From Sphaerisporangium sp. TRM90804 (lineage in GTDB: Bacteria; Actinomycetota; Actinomycetes; Streptosporangiales; Streptosporangiaceae): 64,000 bases of DNA. Both the position numbers and the translations under genes were made by a program. The notes under the pieces were generated by a model. That model ran no database searches. It worked only from the letters and a program-made list of their open reading frames with translations, and was not told the origin of the DNA. Of this stretch, positions 37,831 through 44,997 are shown piece by piece. Numbering within the stretch: position 1 is the first letter of the stretch; each line of letters starts with the position of its first letter. The stretch is taken from the NCBI RefSeq assembly GCF_029846175.1, contig NZ_JARWAC010000030.1, forward strand, positions 124,001-188,000, written 5' to 3'.

Positions 37831-38048
37831 GGCTCTCTCCCGCCTGAGAAAGCGAACCCCGGCGCTGGAGAACTTATTCGACCTCTCGCGGGCGCGAAAG
37901 TGGAATGTCATTTTGAATGCCATTCGAATTATGGCGGCCGACTGCACATATCTCCATATATCCACAAATTCGACAGCAAAGCGATCCTCCTATGCCCGCC
38001 TGCTCCGCTACCTGGCCGAGCAGGGCTACTCTCAGTAGAGTCGTCCAG
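37831..38048. promoter_or_regulatory. AT-rich divergent spacer
   Basis: The part from about 37900 to 37990 is unusually AT-rich for this window (ATGTCATTTTGAATGCCATTCG, cut here to its start; also CATATATCC). It lies between the divergent membrane-protein and lipoprotein genes and so should hold their promoters. A plus-strand frame across it (to 38038) has no domain and biased composition, so I do not call a gene. Confidence 0.35.
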
Positions 38049-38513
38049 GTGCGATGTGCCGCTGTGTGCGCCCTCCTGCTGCTCGCGGCGTCCGCTTGCA
38101 GCAGCGGTCCGACCCTTGACGAGGCCGCGCGGGTCATGGCCGAAGATGGTGCCGTGCTGAGCCGGCTTGCGTTCATCGGGGCTCCGGTCGTCGCGGACAA
38201 GAGCGCGGGCAAGGACAACGACCCGACCGGCTGCTCCGAAGGGTCGGCGCGCCGTAGCTTCAGAATCACCGGCCGCTTCAATGAAAGCGACGTTCTCACC
38301 CCGCGAGAGAAACCGGAAAGCGTGGCGTTCGCGCTGGCTTCTCAGCTCCGCGTCCTCGGGTACGAGAACGATGCCCCCTTGTCCGCCGACGACGCGCCGG
38401 ATCACACCGTGCACGTCTTGAGGAAAAAGGATCCCGGTATCACGTTCAGGGTCGTCACCCAGGCGGTGGAGCCGGGTATCGAGGTGTTCGGCCAGACCGA
38501 CTGCCTGCCGTGA
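38049..38513 (+). CDS. Predicted lipoprotein, paralogue of the one at 60591-61022
   Basis: A GTG start (MRCAAVCALLLLAASACSSG) gives a 154-residue protein with a short signal peptide and lipobox AASAC. The mature part has EDGAVLSRLAFIG, a Cys in TGCSEGSARR, ITGRF, LRVLGYEND, VLRKKDPGITFRVV and EVFGQTDCLP. The same pattern, with two matching cysteines and EDGAxLSRL, ITG, LGY, ITF and GQTxCxP, occurs in the lipoprotein at 60591-61022. Function unknown. It ends 8 bp from the convergent WXG100-like gene. Confidence 0.7.
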   Translation: MRCAAVCALLLLAASACSSGPTLDEAARVMAEDGAVLSRLAFIGAPVVADKSAGKDNDPTGCSEGSARRSFRITGRFNESDVLTPREKPESVAFALASQLRVLGYENDAPLSADDAPDHTVHVLRKKDPGITFRVVTQAVEPGIEVFGQTDCLP

Positions 38514-38521
38514 GGTGACGA

Positions 38522-38821
38522 CTAGGCTCCGGTCGTCACCTGTTGGGCCTGCTGTCGCAGTCGATGCGCGGCGAGTCGCAGGTTTCGTGAGGCCTCATGG
38601 CATTGGTCGGCCAACCTTCCCAGCTCCGCCTTCCTCTGCGCGCACTCGTGGCCGAAGCGCTGAGCCGCCGGGCCCGTCCATGCGGGACCCTCATCGAGGG
38701 ACCCGAGCCGGATCCGTTCGAAGAAGGCGGAGAGAGCCTCCGCATGGCGATCGAACCGTGCGGCGAGACGGTCCTTGGCGTCGGCCTCGCGTCGCAGCTC
38801 GGCGGGATCCGGCATCGTCAA
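38522..38821 (-). CDS. WXG100-like small helical protein
   Basis: The 99-residue protein is almost all helix, with a central turn DEGPAWTGPAAQRFGHE that contains the WxG motif at about residue 48. This matches ESAT-6/WXG100 proteins secreted by type VII systems. Its ATG overlaps the stop of the 595-residue gene upstream (ATGA), so the two are cotranslated. No EccC ATPase or other secretion gene is in the window. Confidence 0.7.
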   Translation of the reverse strand: MTMPDPAELRREADAKDRLAARFDRHAEALSAFFERIRLGSLDEGPAWTGPAAQRFGHECAQRKAELGRLADQCHEASRNLRLAAHRLRQQAQQVTTGA

Positions 38822-40605
38822 CCCCCCCGGCTTCCCAGCGCGTCCAGCACCACCGGCAGCATCAGCCCTTGCAGCGTGATCTCCAGGAACTGCCGGTCCC
38901 CGTCACTGAAGGCGGGCAGGCCGTGCTCCCGCCGTGACGCCTCGAACGCGTCCAACTGCACATTGACGAGCTTTCGCACCTCCTCGGAGGCTTCCTCCGG
39001 CGGTGCGCCGTCCCACAGCTTCCCCAGGAAGTCCTCGCCGGGGTTCTTCGCCACGAAGTCGGACACCTTTCCCATCGCGGTGTCCACCACGAGTTCCTTG
39101 CCCAGCTGGGAGATCACCGCTCCGGCCGCGATGTCCAGTGGGAACATGGCGAGCTGAGAGTAGAACTCTCGAGTCTCCTCGGCGGTGAGATCGGCCTCAT
39201 GGATACCACCGATGAGCAATGAGGCGAGCCCTCCGGTGGTCATGGCCTTCTTCAGGAAGACACCACGTTCCTGTTCTCGCGCGGCTTCGGTGACGGCATT
39301 TCCGAATGGGTGGCTCTCGCCCAGTTGCAGAGCTTTGACGAACGCCTTGTACTGCTTCTCCAGGATGGGAAGGGTCGCTGGGTCCCGAAGAAGGCCTCCA
39401 AAGAAATTGACGGCTTCATCCGAACCGAGTCGCATCCAAGCCCGGTCGGGGGAGGTGGATACGTCGAACTTGTTCGCGGCCCACACGGCGGCGAGGTCGG
39501 TGAAGTGCTGGGGGATGTGCTTGGCGAGGGTCTGGGCCAGGGGGGAGGGGACCTGGAGGACTTCGCCGTCGGGGATGGAGGGGTTCAGGGATGACCAGGT
39601 GGACTGGGTGCCGAAGATCTTGATGGTGTTGATCCAGGCGTCGCGGCGAAGCGTGGGGTCGCCGGCGTCCGCTGCCAGGGCGTTGTCCAGGGCTTTCGCC
39701 AGGAGGGTCTCGAAGGCGGGGGTGCCGTTTCCCTTGACGACCTCGGGGCGGAGCAGGAGTTCGGCGCTCTTGCCGTCGGCGAGGAGGAGCTGCGTGGCTT
39801 CGAGGTTCTTGGTCAGTGCCGTGACGAGCCAGTGGGTGTTCCAGCCGGGGTCCGGGCCCTTGTGGCTGCTCGCCCTCGCTATCTTGGCCCCGGCCTGCGC
39901 CACGAACGCGGTGGGTTGTGGGGCCAGGGCCAGCAGCAGGGCCAGGTCTTCCACGGGGCTGCCGGCGAGCAGGCGGGGACGGAGATCGGGCGGGGCCTTG
40001 CCGATGGTGGACGCGGCGGCGAGGGCGTCCGCCAGCGGGCCCAGATCGTCGCTGATCCTGGCGACGTCGTCGGGGCTGTGGCCCGAAGGGCCGCTCCGGT
40101 GGCGAGCGCTTTCGGCGCGGAGGATTCCGGTGAAGGCGGCGGCGCCCAGCTGGGCGAGTAACCCGGCCGCGTACTCGGTGTCGGCGGTCTTGCCGCGCCG
40201 TTCCGCGAGGACGGATCGCAGCCGTTGCCAGGAGGGCGGGCTCGGGTCGGCCTGGTAGGCGGCCCATGCCGCTTTCACCGCGTCGCCCGCGACGACTCCC
40301 GCCGCGTGCGCCGACTCGGCGCTGGGAAAGAAGAACTCCGCCCCTTTCACGCCATCACGCGACGCGGTGTCCTCCATCCGCTGGATGGTCTGAACGCGCC
40401 AGTCGAGGTCGCGTTGTGCGCCGGCGAGAAAAGCGTGCACGCGGTCGAGCACCTCGGCTCCCGGGCCCGCCGGCCAGTCGTCGGCCGCCTCCGTTATGGA
40501 CGCGGAGAGATGAGGCTTGAATGCCGCCGCGCCCCGCATGGTGTCGTCCATGGCGGAGAGCAGAAGCTGGGCGGCATGCGGGTTTATGCCGACGAATTCC
40601 CCCAT
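38818..40605 (-). CDS. Large protein with WXG-like N-terminal domain (possible DUF6571-like)
   Basis: The ATG with AGGAGACC upstream gives 595 residues (MGEFVGINPHAAQLLLSAMDD). The N-terminal 90 residues are helical with DDWPAGPGAEV at the turn, like WXG proteins. The middle has TEYAAGLLAQLGAAAFTGIL, which recalls DUF6571 actinobacterial proteins. Near residue 505 is an Ala/Gly/Leu-rich stretch (LDIAAGAVISQLGKELVV). No nuclease or other toxin motif is evident. With its WXG100-like partner it looks like a type VII substrate pair. Function unknown. Confidence 0.6.
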   Translation of the reverse strand: MGEFVGINPHAAQLLLSAMDDTMRGAAAFKPHLSASITEAADDWPAGPGAEVLDRVHAFLAGAQRDLDWRVQTIQRMEDTASRDGVKGAEFFFPSAESAHAAGVVAGDAVKAAWAAYQADPSPPSWQRLRSVLAERRGKTADTEYAAGLLAQLGAAAFTGILRAESARHRSGPSGHSPDDVARISDDLGPLADALAAASTIGKAPPDLRPRLLAGSPVEDLALLLALAPQPTAFVAQAGAKIARASSHKGPDPGWNTHWLVTALTKNLEATQLLLADGKSAELLLRPEVVKGNGTPAFETLLAKALDNALAADAGDPTLRRDAWINTIKIFGTQSTWSSLNPSIPDGEVLQVPSPLAQTLAKHIPQHFTDLAAVWAANKFDVSTSPDRAWMRLGSDEAVNFFGGLLRDPATLPILEKQYKAFVKALQLGESHPFGNAVTEAAREQERGVFLKKAMTTGGLASLLIGGIHEADLTAEETREFYSQLAMFPLDIAAGAVISQLGKELVVDTAMGKVSDFVAKNPGEDFLGKLWDGAPPEEASEEVRKLVNVQLDAFEASRREHGLPAFSDGDRQFLEITLQGLMLPVVLDALGSRGG

Positions 40606-40752
40606 CGTGCCTGGTCTCCTCGCGGGTAGAGGTGCCCGAGCAGAAGCCATTGCATCGTAACGGGGGACGACGGACGGCAAGCACTTTCCTCACGCCCAGC
40701 GGGCCGGATCAATACTCGGACAGGCCTCAAGCGGTCGCCGCGTTGTCTCGGC

Positions 40753-41562
40753 TCAGGGGCGGCAGAGGATTTCGCCGTGCAGGACGGTGAACCAGCCGTC
40801 GGGGGAGGCGCCCCATTCGCGCCAGCCTTCGGCGAGGCGGTGGAGGTCGGACCGGGTGGCGTAGCCGTAGGTGATGGCCTGGGTGGCCAGGGAGGAGGAG
40901 GTGACGCGGTCGGCCCACAGGTCGCTCCACCAGGTGCGGTCGGCGGGGGTGGCGAAGCACCACACCGAGGCGGTGGCGGTGACGTCGGTGAATCCCGCCT
41001 GGTGGGCCCAGGAGAGCAGGTGGCGGCCGGCGTCGGGCTCGCCGCCGTTGGCGCGGGTCACGCGCAGGCTCAGCGAGAGCCAGTCGCGCAGGGCGGGGAC
41101 CTCCGGGTACCAGGTGAAGCCGCTGAAGTCGGAGTCGCGGGCGGCGACGAGGCCTCCCGGCGCGCACGCCCGGCGCATCGCGGCCAGCGCGGCGACGGGG
41201 TCGCCGAGGTGCTGCAGCACCTGGTGCGCGTGGACGACGTCGAAGGTCTTCCCGGGGTCGGGCTCGTAGACGTCGCCGACCTCGCAGGTGACGTTCGTGA
41301 GCCCTCGGACGGCCACCGTCTCGCCCGCCTGGAGCACGACGCCCTCGGCCGTGTCGATCGCGGTGACGTGCCCGGGGGCGACCAGTTCCGCCAGGTCGGC
41401 GGTGATGGTGCCGGGGCCGCAGCCGATGTCGAGCAGCGACATGCCTGGGCGCAGGTGCGGGAGCAGGTACGCCGCCGAGTTGGCCGCCGTGCGCCAGGTG
41501 TGCGAGCGGAGTACCGATTCGTGGTGGCCGTGGGTGTAGACGGCGCGCGGCTTCTCGGGCAT
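40753..41562 (-). CDS. Class I SAM-dependent methyltransferase, UbiE-like
   Basis: The ATG with GGGGAG and GAGG upstream gives 269 residues (MPEKPRAVYTHGHHESVL); an ATG nine codons earlier lacks a ribosome site. Motifs: LLDIGCGPGTITADLAELV (SAM), VTAIDTAEGVV, TFDVVHAHQVLQHLGDPVAALAAM and PGGLVAARDSDF. The YTHGHHESVLRSHTWRTAANSA region is shared by actinomycete methyltransferases acting on small molecules. Substrate unknown. It is a single gene with no clear operon partner. Confidence 0.82.
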   Translation of the reverse strand: MPEKPRAVYTHGHHESVLRSHTWRTAANSAAYLLPHLRPGMSLLDIGCGPGTITADLAELVAPGHVTAIDTAEGVVLQAGETVAVRGLTNVTCEVGDVYEPDPGKTFDVVHAHQVLQHLGDPVAALAAMRRACAPGGLVAARDSDFSGFTWYPEVPALRDWLSLSLRVTRANGGEPDAGRHLLSWAHQAGFTDVTATASVWCFATPADRTWWSDLWADRVTSSSLATQAITYGYATRSDLHRLAEGWREWGASPDGWFTVLHGEILCRP

Positions 41563-41768
41563 CTTCCTCAGCTCCCCGGTGGGTCCCATGGGTGGAGCGT
41601 AGTCGCCTGTCCATTTTATGAGAAGTATGGTCTTGATTATCGAGACGGCATCGAATATGACGACGTGGGCGCTGCGGCGGACAGGCGCTCCTGTGGTGAG
41701 GTGCCCGTAGACGGGCTGACGCTGGGGACGGCCGCGCTTGGGGCGGTCCGCGGTGCCGGGCCGCGAGG

Positions 41769-42452
41769 TCAGGGGCGGGTGCGGCGGAGGCGGGTGTAGG
41801 CCAGGAGGGCCGCGGCGCACCAGAAGAGGGTGGGGGCGGTCAGGGACGGCAGCGCGGCGGTGAGGAAGGACGGCTCGTTGGCCGCGCGGATCCAGCCGAT
41901 CAGCGGGACGGTGAGCCACGGGATCGGCGCCAGGCTGATCAGCAGCATCGTCACGTAGCCGCCCAGCAGGACGAGGGCGGAGGTCGCCGAGTCGGGCAGG
42001 ATCGGCCGGCTGGACAGCGCGCCGAGCACGGTGCCGGTGAGCAGGGACAGGAGATGGAGGGCCAGGCCGCCCAGCAGGACGGGCCAGCCGGGCATGGAGC
42101 TGAACCCGATGGCCAGGGGCACGGCGAGCGCGAGCACGGCCAGCCCGGCGTTGACGGCGACGGCTGCGAGCAGACCCGCGCCCACCTCGCGGCCGGGGCG
42201 CCCGGCGGCGGTGATGGCGATGAGCCGCTGCACGTCGGGATCGGTGTCCAGCAGCCCGCGCGCTGCCCAGGCGAACACCGGGACGAGCAGCACGGCCGAG
42301 TCGGCGTACGACGACAGCTCCTGGCCCACGCCCACCCGGGTCGAGTACAGCACGATCACGACGGCCAGCAGCCCGATGAACGGCTGCACGATGCGGTGCG
42401 CCCTGGCGTACCCGGCGGTCTTGAAGCGGGCGAGGGCGAGTACCGGCCTCAT
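41769..42452 (-). CDS. ABC transporter membrane protein (exporter type)
   Basis: The 227-residue protein has about six membrane segments (FIGLLAVVIVLYST, AVLLVPVFAWAARGLL, AVNAGLAVLALAVPLAIGF, LLGGLALHLLSLLTGTVLGAL, ALVLLGGYVTMLLISLAP). There is no EAA importer loop. It should pair with the ATPase at 42520-43320. Its ATG overlaps the stop of a 24-codon mini-ORF, which in turn overlaps the ATPase stop. Confidence 0.75.
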   Translation of the reverse strand: MRPVLALARFKTAGYARAHRIVQPFIGLLAVVIVLYSTRVGVGQELSSYADSAVLLVPVFAWAARGLLDTDPDVQRLIAITAAGRPGREVGAGLLAAVAVNAGLAVLALAVPLAIGFSSMPGWPVLLGGLALHLLSLLTGTVLGALSSRPILPDSATSALVLLGGYVTMLLISLAPIPWLTVPLIGWIRAANEPSFLTAALPSLTAPTLFWCAAALLAYTRLRRTRP

Positions 42453-42545
42453 CGGGCGCCCTCCGCGTGGGGTGCCTCCGCGGCGTGCCCGGCGGTTCCG
42501 AGGCGGGCGGGTGCCGGCCTCATCGGGGGCCCTCCGCGTGGTGTT
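42441..42545. repeat. 71-bp-offset direct duplication at the ATPase/permease junction
   Basis: The segment from 42441 (CCGGCCTCATCGGG then GCCCTCCGCGTGG) recurs from 42512 with about 31 of 34 positions equal. Both copies carry, on the minus strand, a stop-start overlap ATGAGGCCGG. The duplication has therefore created a second junction and a small frame between two genes. Confidence 0.75.
42449..42523 (-). CDS. 24-codon mini-ORF between ABC ATPase and permease genes
   Basis: The frame MRPAPARLGTAGHAAEAPHAEGAR starts at an ATG overlapping the ATPase stop and ends in a TGA overlapping the permease ATG. Its first residues copy the permease start (MRP) and its last residues copy the ATPase end (HAEGPR). 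It is therefore a by-product of the junction duplication. It may keep translation coupled across the insert; the peptide itself probably has no function. Confidence 0.45.
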   Translation of the reverse strand: MRPAPARLGTAGHAAEAPHAEGAR

Positions 42546-43320
42546 CGTCGGCGGCGGGGCCGGTCGGGGTGGGGCCGGGATCCGCGGGGGCGGTTCCCGG
42601 GCGGATCCTCGCCGCGTAACCGTCGGCGCGGAGCTTGCGTGTGACGGCTTCCGCCTCGCCGGCGTCTACCGTCACCTCGATGACCGCCTTGGCGGTGGTC
42701 CCGTGGCCGGTCGTGCCGGACGCGGGGTGGTGGACGGCGGCGTCCTCCACGGTCAGGTGGGTGACGCCGGGGTGGCCGGCCAGGCCGTTCTGGTGGTCGC
42801 TGAGCACGACGATGCCTCCGGCGCCGGCCAGTTCCGCCATGGCCAGGGGGAGTTCGGCGCGGGTGCGTTCGTCGAGGCCGGAGAACGGCTCGTCCAGGAC
42901 CAGCAGGCCGGGGGAGGCGAGCAACGCCTGGGCGAGGCCGACCTTGTGGGCGCTTCCCTTGGACAGGTCGGCGAGCGGCGTTCCAAGCAGGTTCTCCATG
43001 CCCAGCCGCTCGGCCCACGTTCCGATGACGGACGACGGCAGCCCGCGGACCGCGGTCACGTGCGCCAGGTAGGCCGACACGGTGAAGGGCTGCTGCGCGG
43101 GAAAGATCTCGGGCGCGAAGCCGACGACCGGGGGCCGGCCGGAGATCGACCCGCGGGTCGGGCGCGCGGTGCCGGCGAGCAGCCGCAACAGCGTCGACTT
43201 GCCCGCCCCGTTGCGCCCCTTGACCTCGGCGATCGTGCCGGACGGCAGCTCAAGGCCCACTTCGTGGAGAACCCACGGGGCTTTCCTGGCGTAGCGGAAG
43301 GAGAGGTTCGCGAGCCGCAT
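42520..43320 (-). CDS. ABC transporter ATPase with atypical signature motif
   Basis: The 266-residue ATPase has Walker A GRNGAGKST, Walker B GLLVLDEPFSGLDE and H-loop region VVLSDHQNG, where His is retained. The signature is LSKGSAHKVGLAQALL in place of LSGGQ. The last 60 residues are an extra ferredoxin-like or regulatory tail (AVIEVTVDAGEAEAVTRKL) then a Pro-rich end. It powers the exporter-type membrane protein downstream. Substrate unknown. Confidence 0.82.
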   Translation of the reverse strand: MRLANLSFRYARKAPWVLHEVGLELPSGTIAEVKGRNGAGKSTLLRLLAGTARPTRGSISGRPPVVGFAPEIFPAQQPFTVSAYLAHVTAVRGLPSSVIGTWAERLGMENLLGTPLADLSKGSAHKVGLAQALLASPGLLVLDEPFSGLDERTRAELPLAMAELAGAGGIVVLSDHQNGLAGHPGVTHLTVEDAAVHHPASGTTGHGTTAKAVIEVTVDAGEAEAVTRKLRADGYAARIRPGTAPADPGPTPTGPAADEHHAEGPR

Positions 43321-43434
43321 AGATCCAGAAGCTTACCCCCGTCTTCCCAACCGTCTGGATTTCGCAAAGTAATGCCCTAAGAATGGGAAAGAAGAGAAAG
43401 CCGATGCGGGGGTGTCGATTCGGGAGGACAGGGC

Positions 43435-44232
43435 GTGAACCGCTTTCCACGTGTGTTCGGGTTGCGGAACGGTTACGACCCCGGCCAGGTGGACGCGCTG
43501 ATTCAGCGCATCGAGGCCACGCTCGGGCGCGGCGTCGTCGAGGGGGCGCCCGTGACCGCCGACGACATCCGCATGGCGCGCTTCAACGTCAAGCTGGGCG
43601 GCTACAACGAGGTGGCGGTCGACTTCGCGCTGGACGCCTTCGTCGTGGCCGTCGAGACGCTGGCCCGGGGCGAGGCGGGTGATCCGGCTCCGGCGAAGGG
43701 GCGTGCCGGCGCGTTGCACGCCGCGCCGGTGGCCGAGGGCGCGCCTGCCGGGAGCCTGCCGGGCGGGCTGGCGCGGGAGGCCGGGCATGGTGGCGAGGCG
43801 GAACGTTCCGAGGAGGACGACGACGCCCCCACCCTGCCGGGGCTGGGGGAGAAGCCCGGGCCCGGCCAGAGGCCGGTCGCCGAGGCGCTGACGGCGGCGT
43901 GGCTGGAGACGCAGGCGGCGCGGGTGGAGCGCGTGCTGTTCCGGCCGGGCAGGCTGGGCGCCGGCTACAACGAGGACGAGGTGGACGTCTTCCTCGACCG
44001 CGTGGTGGCCACGCTGCGCGGCACCACCGACCGTCCGCTCACGGCCGAGCAGGTCAGGAGGGCGGCCTTCTCGACGGTGGTCTTCAAGACCGGCTACGCC
44101 GTCGCCCAGGTGGACGCGTTCCTCGCCGAGATCGCCGACGTGCTCGAACGCCGCGGCTCCCCCGAGGAACCCCCGTCCCAGAACGGGGCGGGGGCGGCCC
44201 GGGACGCGGCTCAGCGGGTGGCGCGGGAGTAG
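43435..44232 (+). CDS. DivIVA-domain protein with two DivIVA-like repeats
   Basis: The 265-residue protein starts at a GTG after GGGAGGACAGG. Residues 1-75 and 165-240 are two related modules: RNGYDPGQVDALIQRIEATL and GYNEDEVDVFLDRVVATL, each followed by a VTADDIRMARF or LTAEQVRRAAF block and a second GY repeat (YNEVAVDFALDAF, GYAVAQVDAFLAEI). An acidic/Gly-rich linker joins them. No long coiled coil follows, unlike polar-growth DivIVA. Similar genes lie near rlmN/dxr in actinomycetes. Role unproven. Confidence 0.75.
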   Translation: MNRFPRVFGLRNGYDPGQVDALIQRIEATLGRGVVEGAPVTADDIRMARFNVKLGGYNEVAVDFALDAFVVAVETLARGEAGDPAPAKGRAGALHAAPVAEGAPAGSLPGGLAREAGHGGEAERSEEDDDAPTLPGLGEKPGPGQRPVAEALTAAWLETQAARVERVLFRPGRLGAGYNEDEVDVFLDRVVATLRGTTDRPLTAEQVRRAAFSTVVFKTGYAVAQVDAFLAEIADVLERRGSPEEPPSQNGAGAARDAAQRVARE

Positions 44233-44283
44233 GTGCGCTCGTACGGACGCCGCGGCGCCCGGGGGCCCTCTAACACCGGACCG

Positions 44284-44781
44284 TCAGCGGGTGCCCCAGG
44301 AGTAGGTCTGCTTGTGCAGCTTCAGGTAGACGAAGGTCTCGGTCGCCCGGACGGTGGGGATCGCCCGGATCTTGCCGAGGATCTCCAGCAGGTGGCGGTC
44401 GCCCTCGCAGACCACCTCGACCATGATGTCCAGCGAGCCGGCCGTGAGCACGACGTAGTCGATCTCGTCGATGGACGACAGTTTGTCGGCCACCGTCTCC
44501 AGGTCGCCCTCGCACTTGATGCCGATCATCGCCTGGCGGGGGAAACCCAGCGTGAGCGGGTCGGTGACCGCGACGATCTGCATGACCCCGGCGTCCAGCA
44601 GCCGCTGCACCCGCTGGCGTACGGCCGCCTCCGACAACCCCACCGCCTTGCCGATGGAGGCGTACGGCTTACGCCCGTCGGCCTGCAGCTCCTCGATGAT
44701 CTGCTTGGAGATCTCGTCCAGCACCACCGGGCCGGGTTTGGGGCGGGCGGGCTCCCGTCGCGCCTTCGGCGGCGTCGTCAT
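44284..44781 (-). CDS. Lrp/AsnC-family regulator
   Basis: The 165-residue protein has an N-terminal helix-turn-helix (IGKAVGLSEAAVRQRVQRLLDAG) and a C-terminal RAM ligand-binding domain (MIGIKCEGDLETVADKLSSIDEIDYVVLTAGSLDIMVEVV). It is divergent from the aldehyde dehydrogenase gene that opens the polyamine operon, with an AT-centred palindrome between them, so it likely controls that operon in response to an amino acid or amine. Confidence 0.9.
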   Translation of the reverse strand: MTTPPKARREPARPKPGPVVLDEISKQIIEELQADGRKPYASIGKAVGLSEAAVRQRVQRLLDAGVMQIVAVTDPLTLGFPRQAMIGIKCEGDLETVADKLSSIDEIDYVVLTAGSLDIMVEVVCEGDRHLLEILGKIRAIPTVRATETFVYLKLHKQTYSWGTR

Positions 44782-44895
44782 CTCCGTGCGTCCTCCCTTG
44801 CACCCGGTCGGCTAGCGCAGACTGATTACGGCGCCGTCTCCGCGATGTTGCCGTCCTGGTGCGACATGTTGTCAGTTAGGCCTGTACTGTCAAGC

Positions 44896-44931
44896 GATTT
44901 CGTAGCAATTTGATATATTCGCGACGAAATC
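44896..44931. promoter_or_regulatory. Lrp-type operator candidate before the polyamine operon
   Basis: Arms GATTTCGT and ACGAAATC enclose a 20-bp centre that is mostly A/T (AATTTGATATATT). The arrangement, GC-bounded arms with an AT-rich middle, is typical of Lrp/AsnC sites. It lies 114 bp from the regulator start and 66 bp before the dehydrogenase TTG start. Confidence 0.5.
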
Positions 44932-44997
44932 CCTTGTCGTCACGTTCGCACTCTGTCAGAGTCGCGACAACTCAGCCACCTCCCAAGGAGGCAAACG

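Noticed and set aside
37784-38038. 84-codon plus-strand frame in the AT-rich spacer
   Set aside because: No domain, no ribosome site, and it overlaps the small membrane protein gene on the other strand.
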